Of a stretch of 34,332 bases of DNA, positions 16,338 to 24,712 are shown piece after piece. The stretch spans positions 1 through 34,332 of the forward strand of contig JAAZZB010000089.1 in NCBI GenBank assembly GCA_014239365.1, written 5' to 3'. The notes under the pieces were generated by a model, which was given only the letters and a program-made list of their open reading frames with translations, was not told the origin of the DNA and searched no databases. Source of the DNA: Verrucomicrobiia bacterium. Its GTDB lineage: Bacteria > Verrucomicrobiota > Verrucomicrobiia > Limisphaerales > UBA1100. The translations under genes and the position numbers were made by a program. Numbering within the stretch: position 1 is the first letter of the stretch; each line of letters opens with the position of its first letter.

Positions 16338-17479
16338 TGCAGTTCGTTAGGCTGTGAATGCGAGGAAGTTGGGCAACGTGTCAGCAATGGGGATGCTGAT
16401 CCGAAGTCTTACAACTACGTTATCTTCGACGAGAACCGTATCGAAATCACGGGGCGCAATGGTGAGGCGGTGGCGAAGGAGGACGTGATGGATATGGCTC
16501 CTGCGCCGGATGGGGGAGATAAAGCTCGCAATCCCAGCCCTAATCTGTTATATATAGATGAATATGGAGAAAGAACGGAAAAGCCAGAAAGTACAAGTAG
16601 CACCCTTGCAAGCGCGGTACGACTCATCAAAGGGGATGACAGCAGCGGAAATCGACGCGCAATTTTTACGCAATTCCAGTCTTGGGCGGAAGACAACGGA
16701 CTCACGCTCCACAAAGAATACATTGAAGCCCGATTAAAGCGGCTTATCGGCGAAGGCTCCGAGCATTTCGTCATCAAGGACGTTGAATCAGGTCGCGTAA
16801 TTAAGGTAACGCGGCCTGACTTCGTGGGGGATGGTGCAGTCGGCCAAAGCTCCAATGTTTTTGACTACCTGAATGGACTGCACCTGAGCAACTTATTGTT
16901 CAATGATGACATTCGGCTTGAGGGAAATGTTGAGAGCTTGGATGAGATGGTGTCGCTTCCGCAGCTTGTTATTTCCCAGCCCCTCATCAAAGGCCGCAAG
17001 GCAACGGCCAAAGAGATTAAAGCCTATTTCACAGGACTTGGCTATGAATGGCGTGATGGTGGGTGGCGTAAGGGCGACGTTCTGGTTGCCGATGCGTCCG
17101 GCGGGAATGTGTTTAAGGGCACAGATGGTAACACCCACGTCATCGACGCCCAAGTGAGCGGGGAACCTGCCGTTGAAGACTTCGCCCCTGCCCCTGACGC
17201 CGCCACTCCTGCGCCGACGGATGAGCAGACGCAGACGGTGTTGGGCTTACGCGATGGTGAGGTGGCGGGTGTGCCGAGTACGGACATCGGCGCGTGGGAG
17301 AAGTTCAAGGCGTTGATGCGCGGGGCGTGGAGCGGCACGGATAAGCTGCGGCGGGTGGGGCTGGCGGGCTTGGCGGATCGGATTGAATTGTACGAGTCGA
17401 AGCGGGGCGAGTTCCAAGGGAAGCTGATGGAGAGTGTGTTTGTGAATGAAAAAACATTTCCGCCGTGCAGCTCTTCTTT
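16338..17479 (+). pseudogene. Fragment of a phage/conjugative-element polyvalent protein with kinase-like domain
   Basis: An open plus-strand frame with protein-like composition but no clean start or end of its own; the limits are approximate. Visible parts: DPKSYNYVIFDENRIEI (about 16408-16458), which looks like the tail of an upstream enzymatic domain of polyvalent proteins; a Pro/Asp-rich linker; then the polyvalent kinase-like domain (about 16650-17150): SEHFVIKDVESGRVIKVTRP, YLNGLHLSNLLFNDDIRLEG, VISQPLIKGRKATAKEI, GDVLVADASGGNVF and THVIDAQV; then a linker and LADRIELYESKRGEFQGKLM. Such multidomain proteins occur in phages and conjugative elements and are injected into the host. The missing N-terminus and the run-on into the next gene point to a remnant. 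An in-frame ATG at 16488 follows AAGGAGG at good spacing, so a shortened product is not excluded. Confidence 0.7.
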
Positions 17480-17491
17480 TAAGGTATCCAA

Positions 17492-18175
17492 ATGTTCACG
17501 GCGGCGGACTTATTTGACCTCAGCCAAACCGAGCACGCCGCCCTCTTTGATGGCGACGGCCCGGCGTGGGAGGTGTTGCCGCGCATCAAAGATTACCTCG
17601 CCGCCAATTTGCAAGCGGCCAATCACGCCACGGTTTCCCCCAAGGCAACGATTGGCGAAAATGTATTTCTCGCCGAAGGCACGGTGGTGGAGCCGGGCGC
17701 GACCATCATCGGCCCGGCGATCATTGGCGCGAATTGCCAAATTCGGCACAACGCGTACATCCGCGAAAATGTCATCATTGGCGACAACTGCGTGATCGGC
17801 AATTCGTGCGAGTTGAAAAATGCACTGCTCTTTAACGACTGCCAAGTGCCGCATTTTAATTATGTGGGCGATTCGATTCTGGGCCATCACGCTCATCTCG
17901 GCGCGGGGGTGGTGCTTTCCAATTTCAAATCGCTCCCGGGCAATGTGGCCGTGCAGCACGGGGACGAAAAAATTGACACCGGCCTGCGGAAATTCGGCGC
18001 GCTCATTGGCGATCACGCGGAGCTTGGCTGCAATAGCGTGCTCAACCCCGGCAGCATCATCGGCCGCCGCAGTGTGGTGTATCCGAATGCGAACTGGCGC
18101 GGCGTGCTGGCGGCGGATCGGATTGTGAAGCATCGCGGGGAGATGGAAATTGTGGAGCGGGATGCTTCCCGATGA
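17492..18175 (+). CDS. Left-handed beta-helix (hexapeptide repeat) acyltransferase-like protein
   Basis: 227 residues. After a helical N-terminus (MFTAADLFDLSQTEHAALFDG, to about residue 45), hexapeptide repeats run from about 48 to 190 (ATIGENVFLAEGTVVEPGATIIGPAIIGANCQIRHNAYIR...). The pattern resembles the C-terminal acetyltransferase half of GlmU or other LpxA-like sugar-nucleotide acyltransferases, but no nucleotidyltransferase half is present. Likely role: acetyl or acyl transfer to a sugar nucleotide for cell-wall or envelope synthesis. An AAGG at 17481-17484 lies 7 bases before the ATG. The TGA overlaps the helicase ATG by four bases. Confidence 0.85.
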   Translation: MFTAADLFDLSQTEHAALFDGDGPAWEVLPRIKDYLAANLQAANHATVSPKATIGENVFLAEGTVVEPGATIIGPAIIGANCQIRHNAYIRENVIIGDNCVIGNSCELKNALLFNDCQVPHFNYVGDSILGHHAHLGAGVVLSNFKSLPGNVAVQHGDEKIDTGLRKFGALIGDHAELGCNSVLNPGSIIGRRSVVYPNANWRGVLAADRIVKHRGEMEIVERDASR

Positions 18176-20274
18176 TTCTTTCTTCTGATCAACAGCCCGC
18201 TGAATCCTCCGGCATTGAAGCGCAGGTGGAGGAAATTTTTGGCCCCGGCGGGCTGCTGTCGAAATCCAAAAACTTCGAGTACCGCCCTCAACAACAGGCG
18301 ATGGCCGCGGGCGTGGCGCGCGCGTTGGAGGCGGGGAAGAATTGCGTGGTCGAAGCCGGCACGGGTGTGGGCAAGAGCCTCGCTTATTTGATTCCCGCCA
18401 TTTTGCACGGACAGGCCAGCGTGAAGAAGGCGATCATTTCCACGCACACCATCAATTTGCAGGAGCAACTGACGGAAAAAGATTTGCCGATGTTGCAGCG
18501 GATTTTGCCGGTGGAGTTCAGCTACACGATGCTAAAGGGGCGCGGCAATTATTTGTGCACGCGGCGGCTGCACCGCGCGTTGCAGCGGGCGGATGGCTTG
18601 TTCACCACGCCGGAGCAGTCGGAGCTCAAGCGCGTGGCGGAGTGGGCGGGCAACACGGAGGACGGCAGCTTGTCGGATCTCGATGTGGAGCCGGATCCCA
18701 AAGTGTGGGAGGCGGTGTGCTCCGAGCGCGGCCTGTGCTCGCCCAAGTTTTGCGGGCGCGGCAGTGACACGGCGTCGCTGCACGGCGAATGTTTTTTTCA
18801 GAGAGCGCGTCGGCGTTTTCTGAGTGCGGATGTGTTGGTGCTCAATCACTCGCTCTTTTTTGCCAACCTCACGATGACGTTGGAGGGGTATGCCGATGAG
18901 GAAGAGGAAGGCGTGGAGGGCGGGTTGCTTTTCAAAAATGATTTTGTGATTTTCGATGAGGCACAGCATCTCGAACGCGTGGCGTCACGGCACATTGGGC
19001 TGAGCGTTTCCAGCGGACAAATCCGGTTCAACCTGCAGCGCCTGTGGAATCCGCGCACAGAAAAAGGAATCCTCTCGCTGCTGCGCAAGGGCGACGTGGT
19101 GCGCGGCGTGGCGGAGACGCTCGATGCGGCGGATCAACTTTTTGATGAGGTGGAAACCGCCTGCAACGCGCTGCACGACAAGGCGCCGCGCAGCCTGCGC
19201 GAATGGAACGAGCTGCGCGTGCGCGAGGCGGATTTTGTGGAGGATAATGTGTCGCGCCCGCTGCAAGCCCTGCGCGAGGCGCTCGGCCACCTCATCGAAG
19301 CCAGCGAAGGCGACGAGGAAACCTCCGCCGAACTCATCGAATGCAATCGCCGCATCGCGGAGATGCGCGACGCGGTTTCCATTTTCATCGGCCAATCGGC
19401 CGAGCAACACGTCTACTGGGTGGAGCGCACCGGGCGACAGCGCCAAAACCTCAGGCTCAATGCCGCGCCCATTGACACCGCGGGATTTTTGCGCCACCGC
19501 GTATTCGGCAGCGGCTCCTCCGTCATTTGCACGAGCGCCACGCTGGCGGTGGAAGATCCCGAGCGCTGCGATCTGCCGCCCGAACAAAAGGCGATGTGCC
19601 CGGGCTTGGAATATTTCATTAACAATGTCGGCGCGGAAACATCCCGGCGCGCGCAGCTTGGCTCGCCTTTTGATTATCAACAAAATGTGAAACTTTATGT
19701 GGCCGGTAAAATGCCCGACCCGCGTGCGGATGAATACGGCGAGGCGCTCGTGCATTGGATCGGTCATTTTATTCGGATGACGCACGGCAAGGCGTTCGTG
19801 CTCTTCACCAACGGCAAATTGATGCGCGCGGTGGCGGAGGAAATGGAGCCGCTCTTTGACGAGCTGAGCATCCGCGCGCTCGTCCAAGGCACCGGCACGC
19901 CACGCGCCACGATGCTCGAGCAGTTTAAGCACGACACCGATTCGGTGCTGTTCGGGCTGGATAGTTTTTGGCAGGGCGTCGATGTGCCGGGCGAATCGCT
20001 TTGCAACGTCATCATCACGCGGCTGCCCTTCGCCGTGCCGGATCATCCGCTCATCGAAGCCCGCGTGGAGGCCATCGAGGCGCGCGGCGGCAATGCGTTT
20101 ATGGAATTTAATTTGCCGGAAGCGATTTTGAAATTCCGCCAAGGCGTCGGACGGCTCATCCGCACGCAGGATGACAGCGGCATCATCGCGGTACTCGACA
20201 ACCGCGTGCTCACCAAACAGTACGGTCAAATGTTCATCGACTCACTGCCGAAAATGGAGTTGGAAATCGTGTGA
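18172..20274 (+). CDS. dinG: DinG-family ATP-dependent DNA helicase (XPD-like)
   Basis: 700 residues. Superfamily 2 helicase of the XPD/DinG group: Walker A EAGTGVGKS (61-69, K68), STHTINLQEQL motif Ia, Walker B DEAQ at 262-265 followed by H266, LFTNGKLM, GLDSFWQGVDVPGE and QGVGRLIR (motif VI). Cysteines C129, C183, C189, C194 and C207 lie where XPD-like enzymes hold a 4Fe-4S cluster (four are expected; which four is not certain). It should unwind DNA 5' to 3' and act in repair or resolution of R-loops and forks. The ATG overlaps the acyltransferase stop (ATGA). A 20276-20355 palindrome follows the stop by one base. Confidence 0.9.
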   Translation: MILSSDQQPAESSGIEAQVEEIFGPGGLLSKSKNFEYRPQQQAMAAGVARALEAGKNCVVEAGTGVGKSLAYLIPAILHGQASVKKAIISTHTINLQEQLTEKDLPMLQRILPVEFSYTMLKGRGNYLCTRRLHRALQRADGLFTTPEQSELKRVAEWAGNTEDGSLSDLDVEPDPKVWEAVCSERGLCSPKFCGRGSDTASLHGECFFQRARRRFLSADVLVLNHSLFFANLTMTLEGYADEEEEGVEGGLLFKNDFVIFDEAQHLERVASRHIGLSVSSGQIRFNLQRLWNPRTEKGILSLLRKGDVVRGVAETLDAADQLFDEVETACNALHDKAPRSLREWNELRVREADFVEDNVSRPLQALREALGHLIEASEGDEETSAELIECNRRIAEMRDAVSIFIGQSAEQHVYWVERTGRQRQNLRLNAAPIDTAGFLRHRVFGSGSSVICTSATLAVEDPERCDLPPEQKAMCPGLEYFINNVGAETSRRAQLGSPFDYQQNVKLYVAGKMPDPRADEYGEALVHWIGHFIRMTHGKAFVLFTNGKLMRAVAEEMEPLFDELSIRALVQGTGTPRATMLEQFKHDTDSVLFGLDSFWQGVDVPGESLCNVIITRLPFAVPDHPLIEARVEAIEARGGNAFMEFNLPEAILKFRQGVGRLIRTQDDSGIIAVLDNRVLTKQYGQMFIDSLPKMELEIV

Positions 20275-20275
20275 T

Positions 20276-20355
20276 GTGCTGCCGGCATCTTGCCGGTAGA
20301 ATTACGATGTAGCAGTTCGCACCCCGCTGATCTGCCGGCAAGATGCCGGCAGCAC
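20276..20355. repeat. TGCCGGCA-family inverted repeat after dinG
   Basis: Arms GTGCTGCCGGCATCTTGCCG (20276-20295) and the reverse complement (20336-20355). Each arm holds a TGCCGGCA-type palindrome twice. It begins one base after the helicase stop, so it could act as a terminator or 3'-end stabiliser. Confidence 0.9.
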
Positions 20356-20393
20356 GGGCTTGATTCCCCACGCCATCCTGTTAAGCTCTTCGC

Positions 20394-20798
20394 ATGTCCG
20401 ACATTGCCGAATTTGTTCATTCCAACGCAGCCAAAGTGTCCCCCAAAATCCTTCACGGAATTCACCAGAAGCTGCCGCAGTTGAAGCTAGAATTTGCTGA
20501 GATTCACGCGCCGAAATATCCGCACCTTGTTGACCAACTCGAATTGTTGGCCGATGTAATCGAGGACTACGCTGAGGGCGCGGATCAGGAGATTCCATTT
20601 TTTGTAGTGGCCGAATCCTGCTTCGCGCTCGCCTACGCGCACAAGCAAACCCATCTCATCCCCGATCACGTGGCCGATGTGGGCTATGCTGACGAATCCT
20701 CCGTGGTGCGCACCGTGCTCATCGAAAACGAAAAATCCCTCAGCGATTACTGCAAACGCCACGGGCTCGACTTCGCCGAAGTGACGACCGAGGCGTAG
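20394..20798 (+). CDS. DUF1232/YkvA-like protein
   Basis: 134 residues. Residues 74-105 (CFALAYAHKQTHLIPDHVADVGYADESSVV) match the DUF1232 (YkvA) pattern of 'ALaY...P.DLIPD..p.lGylDD..V', including the Ile-Pro-Asp core, though with THLIPD in place of the usual PLDLIPD. The rest is helical and charged. DUF1232 proteins are small and often membrane-associated; their function is not known. No signal peptide. It lies 120 bases after the helicase, separated by a palindrome. Ends with TAG. Confidence 0.75.
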   Translation: MSDIAEFVHSNAAKVSPKILHGIHQKLPQLKLEFAEIHAPKYPHLVDQLELLADVIEDYAEGADQEIPFFVVAESCFALAYAHKQTHLIPDHVADVGYADESSVVRTVLIENEKSLSDYCKRHGLDFAEVTTEA

Positions 20799-20856
20799 TT
20801 TCTTTTCCCCCTTTCCCATTTACAAATACGCGGTGGTCGTTAGCCTTAGGGCTTCC

Positions 20857-21819
20857 ATGAAACGCATCACCACACTTTTACTCACCTTCACCCTCGCCGC
20901 TGTTGCGATGGCCGAAGATCTCCGCATTGGCTTAATCGGGCTGGACACTTCGCACGTCATTGCCTTCACCAAAATCATCAATGACCCCAAAGCCACCGGC
21001 CCACTTGCAAATGCAAAAGTAGTCGCGGCCTTCAAAGGCGGCAGTCGCGACATCCCCTCCAGCGCGGATCGCATTGATAAATACACCGAAACGCTCACGA
21101 ACGATTACGGCCTCAAGCTCTATCCCACCATCGCCGAGCTGTGCAAAAACGTGGATGCGGTGATGCTCGAAAGCGTCGATGGCCGGCCCAAAGTGCGCCA
21201 AGCCATCCCGGTGATTGATGCCGGCCTTCCGCTCTTTATCGACAAACCAATGGCCGGTTCGTTGGCGGATATGATTTTTATTTTTGAGTATGCCAAGAAA
21301 AAAGGCGTGCCGATTTTCAGCTCATCCTCACTGCGCTACGGCAAAGCCACGCAAGCCGCGCGCGCCGGTTCGCTCGGCAAAATCACTTATGCCGAGACGT
21401 TCAGCCCGTGCTCGCTCGAAGTGCATCATCCGGATTTGTTTTGGTACGGCGTGCACGGCTGCGAATCGCTTTTCACCGTGATGGGCACCGGCTGCCAAAG
21501 CGTCGTGCGGCGCACCTCCGCCGATGGCAAAATCGAGGTGGAAGGCAAATGGAAAGGCAACCGCACCGGAATCTTCCGCGAAGGCAAAGGCTACGGCGGC
21601 AAAGCCAAAGGCACTCAGGGCGAAGGCGAAATAGGCAAGTACGACGGCTACGCGCCGCTCGTGGTGGAAGCGGTCAAAATGTTCCAAACCGGCAAAGTGC
21701 CCGTCCCGGCGCGAGAGACCATCGAAATGTTCGCCTTCATGGCCGCCGCCGATGAAAGCAAACGCCGCGACGGAAAACCGGTGACGATTAAAGAAATGAT
21801 CGAACAGGCGCGGCAGTAA
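20857..21819 (+). CDS. Exported Gfo/Idh/MocA-type oxidoreductase
   Basis: 320 residues from the ATG at 20857, which opens a signal peptide (MKRITTLLLTFTLAAVAMA) cut before EDLRIGLIGLD. The Rossmann start (RIGLIGLDTSH) lacks the usual full GxGxxG and reads GLIGLDTS. IDKPMAGSLADM (about 129-140) corresponds to the EKP motif. The C-terminal half has the family's beta-sheet pattern (SLGKITYAETFSPCSLE, GVHGCESLFTVMGTGCQSV). Exported versions of this family are common in Planctomycetes and Verrucomicrobia; the cofactor and sugar substrate are unknown. It is convergent with trpG, separated by a strong palindrome. Confidence 0.88.
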   Translation: MKRITTLLLTFTLAAVAMAEDLRIGLIGLDTSHVIAFTKIINDPKATGPLANAKVVAAFKGGSRDIPSSADRIDKYTETLTNDYGLKLYPTIAELCKNVDAVMLESVDGRPKVRQAIPVIDAGLPLFIDKPMAGSLADMIFIFEYAKKKGVPIFSSSSLRYGKATQAARAGSLGKITYAETFSPCSLEVHHPDLFWYGVHGCESLFTVMGTGCQSVVRRTSADGKIEVEGKWKGNRTGIFREGKGYGGKAKGTQGEGEIGKYDGYAPLVVEAVKMFQTGKVPVPARETIEMFAFMAAADESKRRDGKPVTIKEMIEQARQ

Positions 21820-21825
21820 ATGCTT

Positions 21826-21880
21826 GGTAGGGCGCGCTGTCCCAGCGCGCCGCGGCGGGGCGGGGCGCCCCGCCCTACCT
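21826..21880. repeat. GGTAGGGCG-family repeat, copy 3, between convergent genes
   Basis: GGTAGGGCGCGCTGTCCC ... GGGGCGCCCCGCCCTACC, a strong GC-rich hairpin set. It sits between the stops of the Gfo/Idh gene and trpG, where a two-way terminator would be expected, but there is no T-tract directly after it. Confidence 0.85.
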
Positions 21881-21881
21881 C

Positions 21882-22448
21882 CTACCCTAACTTCAAAAAA
21901 TTCCGCAACAACGTCCGACCGTCCTCGGTCAGGATGCTTTCGGGATGAAACTGCACGCCCCAAATCGGATGTTCCTTATGGCGCAATCCCATCACTTCGC
22001 CGGCTTCGGTTTCGGCGGTGATTTCCAGGCAATCGGGAACCGTGTCGCGTTTGACGACGAGTGAGTGGTAGCGAGTGGCCACGAAAGGATTGGGCATATC
22101 CGCAAACAGAAATTTTCCGTCGTGCGAAATCGGCGAGGTTTTGCCGTGCATGATTTGGTCGTTCACCACCACCTCGGCACCGAACGAATGGCCGATGCAC
22201 TGATGCCCGAGGCACACGCCCAAGAGCGGCGTGCGCGGGCCGAAGGTTTTGATGATGTCATTGGAGAGCCCCGCCTCGCGCGGCGTACACGGTCCGGGCG
22301 AAATGAGAATGCGCTCCGGCTTCAGCACCTCAATTTGTTCCAGCGTAATTTCATCATTCCGATGCACCTCCATCGCCACATCCTCCTCGCCGAGATACTG
22401 GACGAGGTTAAACGTAAACGAATCGTAGTTGTCGATAACGAGTAGCAT
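21882..22448 (-). CDS. trpG: Anthranilate / aminodeoxychorismate synthase glutamine amidotransferase subunit
   Basis: 188 residues, standard for the family. It hydrolyses glutamine and hands ammonia to a chorismate-using partner (TrpE or PabB). Class I amidotransferase triad: C79 in GVCLGHQ, H168 and E170 in [23 protein letters not shown] at the start and [11 protein letters not shown] are typical. TrpG and PabA cannot be told apart here and some organisms use one protein for both; no partner gene is in the window. Ends with TAG, directly beside the 21826-21880 palindrome. Confidence 0.93.
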   Translation of the reverse strand: MLLVIDNYDSFTFNLVQYLGEEDVAMEVHRNDEITLEQIEVLKPERILISPGPCTPREAGLSNDIIKTFGPRTPLLGVCLGHQCIGHSFGAEVVVNDQIMHGKTSPISHDGKFLFADMPNPFVATRYHSLVVKRDTVPDCLEITAETEAGEVMGLRHKEHPIWGVQFHPESILTEDGRTLLRNFLKLG

Positions 22449-22490
22449 GCGGGGGAAGGGTACTCAAAACCGAGCGCGGAGAAAACAGGA

Positions 22491-22760
22491 TTATCCAGTC
22501 ATCGCCCGAATGAGCCGTTGGTATTCGTCGTGCGGGCCAATCCAAAACCAGACGAACGTGTTGCCATCCTTTGCGGCGAGAGCGCAGTAATCGCGACTCA
22601 CCCGCGCCGACCAGAGAATGCGCCCCACAGGTTTGAAGTGCAGCGATGGATGCCGGTGATTGTCCTTGAGCAGCCGGAATTGTTTGTCGGCCAGTTCCCT
22701 AACGCTTTCGGGCAAGCCGTCGTATTTGCGCCAAAACTGCTTTTGTACCTTGTGGGTCAC
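22491..22760 (-). CDS. RelE/ParE-like toxin of second toxin-antitoxin pair
   Basis: 89 residues from the GTG at 22760, which overlaps the antitoxin stop as GTGA; a TTG at 22772 would add four residues. The fold pattern is RelE/HigB-like: HKVQKQFWRKYDGLPESVRELADKQF helices, LHFKPVGRILWSARVSRDYCALAA strands, and a C-terminal FVWFWIGPHDEYQRLI. Many relatives are annotated as toxins or mRNA interferases. It follows its antitoxin in the usual order. Confidence 0.75.
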   Translation of the reverse strand: MTHKVQKQFWRKYDGLPESVRELADKQFRLLKDNHRHPSLHFKPVGRILWSARVSRDYCALAAKDGNTFVWFWIGPHDEYQRLIRAMTG

Positions 22761-22957
22761 AGCTTGGTGCAACGGCCTTCGCGAAAATCTTTTACGGCTT
22801 CCTCCGCCAATTTATCCAACTTGCCCGCCGCAACGTCAGCGGCAATTTCACGATCCCAGTCATCATCCTCATACGCTTGAAACCAGTCACGCAATTGATC
22901 CCGTTCCTCAATCGTCAACTGCTGTACCGCAGTCTGTATTTCTTCAACCGTGCTCAT
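22757..22957 (-). CDS. Antitoxin of second pair (addiction-module component-like)
   Basis: 66 residues, acidic. MSTVEEIQTAVQQLTIEERDQLRDWF and DDWDREIAADVAAGKLDKLAEEAVKDFREGRC match the common small antitoxin pattern found before RelE/ParE toxins. Translation is coupled to the toxin by a four-base overlap. About 30 bases separate it from the upstream hypothetical gene. Confidence 0.78.
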   Translation of the reverse strand: MSTVEEIQTAVQQLTIEERDQLRDWFQAYEDDDWDREIAADVAAGKLDKLAEEAVKDFREGRCTKL

Positions 22958-22986
22958 TGTTTTAAGGTAGCATTCCTAACTTATTT

Positions 22987-23601
22987 TCAAGTCTTCGCTT
23001 TCCCCTTTCGCCTGGGTTTTTGCTTCGGCATTTTGAATAGTTCCAGTTGCGGGGCGGCGAAGAGATCGTAGTTTTTTAGGATGCGGATGATTTGGAGGAG
23101 GTCGCTTTTTTGGTAGTTGCGGTTGACTTCGATGTGGTCGATGAGGTCGGAAAGCATGGTGCGGAAGGCGATGACGGCGTCGATGCCTTTGGCGCGGAGA
23201 ACATCGATGCTCTGCTGGCGGGCATCGCCGGCGGTGGGGAGAGCGGGGACAACGAGAATTTTTGTGAGTGGGCCGGGGCCACCGAAGGCGTGGGTGGCGC
23301 GGGCAAACGTTTCAGGGCCGGCGAAGCGGAACATTTCCGGCGCGTGGGCGAGGACGGCTTGGGTAAAAACTTCGGTGTGCCACGCTTTCACGACCACCAC
23401 GGCGCGAGTGAGATGCTTGAGGTCGTCGGCGGATTCGAGCACGAACGGGACTTCGTTTTCATCGGTGGGGCCGCCGGGGTTGTGCACGTAAAAATCAACT
23501 TCATCATCTTCACGCTTGGGCGCGATGTGTTTGCGCTGCTGCCGCACGAAGAAGCCGTGCAGTTCGAAGAATTCGCGGACGATGGTTTCGCTAACGGCCA
23601 C
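22987..23601 (-). CDS. Hypothetical protein
   Basis: 204 residues from a GTG at 23601. I do not recognise it with confidence. The N-terminus (SETIVREFFELHGFFVRQQRKH, then DDEVDFYVHNPGG) has the look of a nuclease-like or restriction-fold start, and AVVVVKAWHTEVFT is a likely core strand, but this is weak inference. The C-terminus is a basic tail (KMPKQKPRRKGKAKT) that could bind nucleic acid. It starts four bases after the aroB stop and so is probably translated from the greA-aroB message. Confidence 0.7.
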   Translation of the reverse strand: MAVSETIVREFFELHGFFVRQQRKHIAPKREDDEVDFYVHNPGGPTDENEVPFVLESADDLKHLTRAVVVVKAWHTEVFTQAVLAHAPEMFRFAGPETFARATHAFGGPGPLTKILVVPALPTAGDARQQSIDVLRAKGIDAVIAFRTMLSDLIDHIEVNRNYQKSDLLQIIRILKNYDLFAAPQLELFKMPKQKPRRKGKAKT

Positions 23602-23605
23602 TGGG

Positions 23606-24706
23606 TTAGTTGAGGGTTGAGGGTTGAGGGTTAAGGGCGGCGCGGATTTGGGCGGGTTTGACTTTTTGGCCGGTGATGACTTGGCCGATTTTTTTGGCTA
23701 GGACGAAATTGATTTGGCCGTGGCTTACTTTTTTGTCGAGCTGGATGGCGGTGAAGAGGCGTTTGGTTTGGGCGGGGGTGAGTTTGGCTTGGGTGGGGAG
23801 GCCGGCGTTTTTGAAGAGGGCGGTGATGCGGGCAGAGTCCTTTGCAGCGAGACCGGTTTGGGCTTGGGAAATTTTGGCTGCGGCGACTTGGCCGATGCTG
23901 ATGGCTTCGCCGTGGAGGTATTTCCCGTATTTGGAAATGGCCTCGAGGCCGTGGCCGAGGGTGTGGCCGAAATTCAATATCGCGCGGAGTCCGGTTTCTT
24001 TTTCGTCTTGGCCGACGACTTCGGCTTTGATTTGGCAGCAGCGCGCGATGACGGCTGTGAGGGTGGCGGGGTCTTGTTTCAACAACTTGGGCAAATCGCG
24101 CTCGAGACGGGCGAAGAGTTTGGCGTCGTAAATAATGCCGTATTTGATGACCTCCGCAAGGCCGGCGCGGAACTCGCGCACGGGCAAAGTGCGCAGCGTA
24201 TCGAGATCGCACAGGACAAGTTTGGGTTGGTGAAATGCACCGACCAAGTTTTTACCGGCAGGAAGATTGACGCCAACCTTACCGCCGACGGAGCTATCCA
24301 CCTGCGCGAGAAGCGTGGTGGGCACTTGCACAAAATCAATGCCACGCAAATACGTAGCGGCTACGAAACCCGCGAGATCACCGACCACGCCGCCGCCCAG
24401 CGCGACTACAAATGAACAGCGCTCGATGTGGTGTTTGGCGAGTTGATCGTAACACGCCTGCACGTTTTTGAGTGTCTTGGCCTGTTCCCCGGCGGGTTGG
24501 GAAATGAAGATGGGTTCAAAGCCGGCGGCCTTGAGCGAAGCGAGGACGGGTTTGCGATAGCGACGGGCAACGGTGGCATCGGAAATCACCGCGCACCGTT
24601 GGCCGAGTTTGAAGCGGGCGCAGTGTTTGCCCAAATCCGCGAGCACTCCCGCCCCGATGTAAATCGGGTATGTTCGATCTGCCAGCGGTACCTTGACCGT
24701 GCGCAC
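23606..24706 (-). CDS. aroB: 3-dehydroquinate synthase
   Basis: 366 residues. It converts DAHP to 3-dehydroquinate, step two of the shikimate pathway, using NAD and a divalent metal. Motifs: GGGVVGDLAGFVAATYLRGI, PTTLLAQVDSSVGGKVGVN, GKNLVGAFHQP, EVIKYGII and NFGHTLGHGLEA, which hold the NAD and zinc ligands. The last residues (LNPQPSTLN) are encoded by a seven-base tandem repeat (23610-23637) and lie beyond the normal C-terminus. Gaps of six bases to greA and four to the next gene suggest one operon. Confidence 0.95.
   Translation of the reverse strand: MRTVKVPLADRTYPIYIGAGVLADLGKHCARFKLGQRCAVISDATVARRYRKPVLASLKAAGFEPIFISQPAGEQAKTLKNVQACYDQLAKHHIERCSFVVALGGGVVGDLAGFVAATYLRGIDFVQVPTTLLAQVDSSVGGKVGVNLPAGKNLVGAFHQPKLVLCDLDTLRTLPVREFRAGLAEVIKYGIIYDAKLFARLERDLPKLLKQDPATLTAVIARCCQIKAEVVGQDEKETGLRAILNFGHTLGHGLEAISKYGKYLHGEAISIGQVAAAKISQAQTGLAAKDSARITALFKNAGLPTQAKLTPAQTKRLFTAIQLDKKVSHGQINFVLAKKIGQVITGQKVKPAQIRAALNPQPSTLN
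23610..23637. repeat. Heptanucleotide tandem repeat at the aroB 3' end
   Basis: TTGAGGG three times, then TTAAGGG (plus-strand sense). Read on the minus strand it codes for the last residues of AroB (LNPQPSTLN) and supplies part of its stop context. Confidence 0.85.
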
Positions 24707-24712
24707 GGCGGG

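Noticed and set aside
15222..17795. A single 857-codon plus-strand frame
   Set aside because: The first third is antisense to the aldo/keto reductase gene and the last part is out of frame with the acyltransferase gene. Only about 16338-17479 has protein-like sequence of its own.
18985..20229. 414-codon minus-strand frame opposite dinG
   Set aside because: Antisense shadow with no domain pattern.
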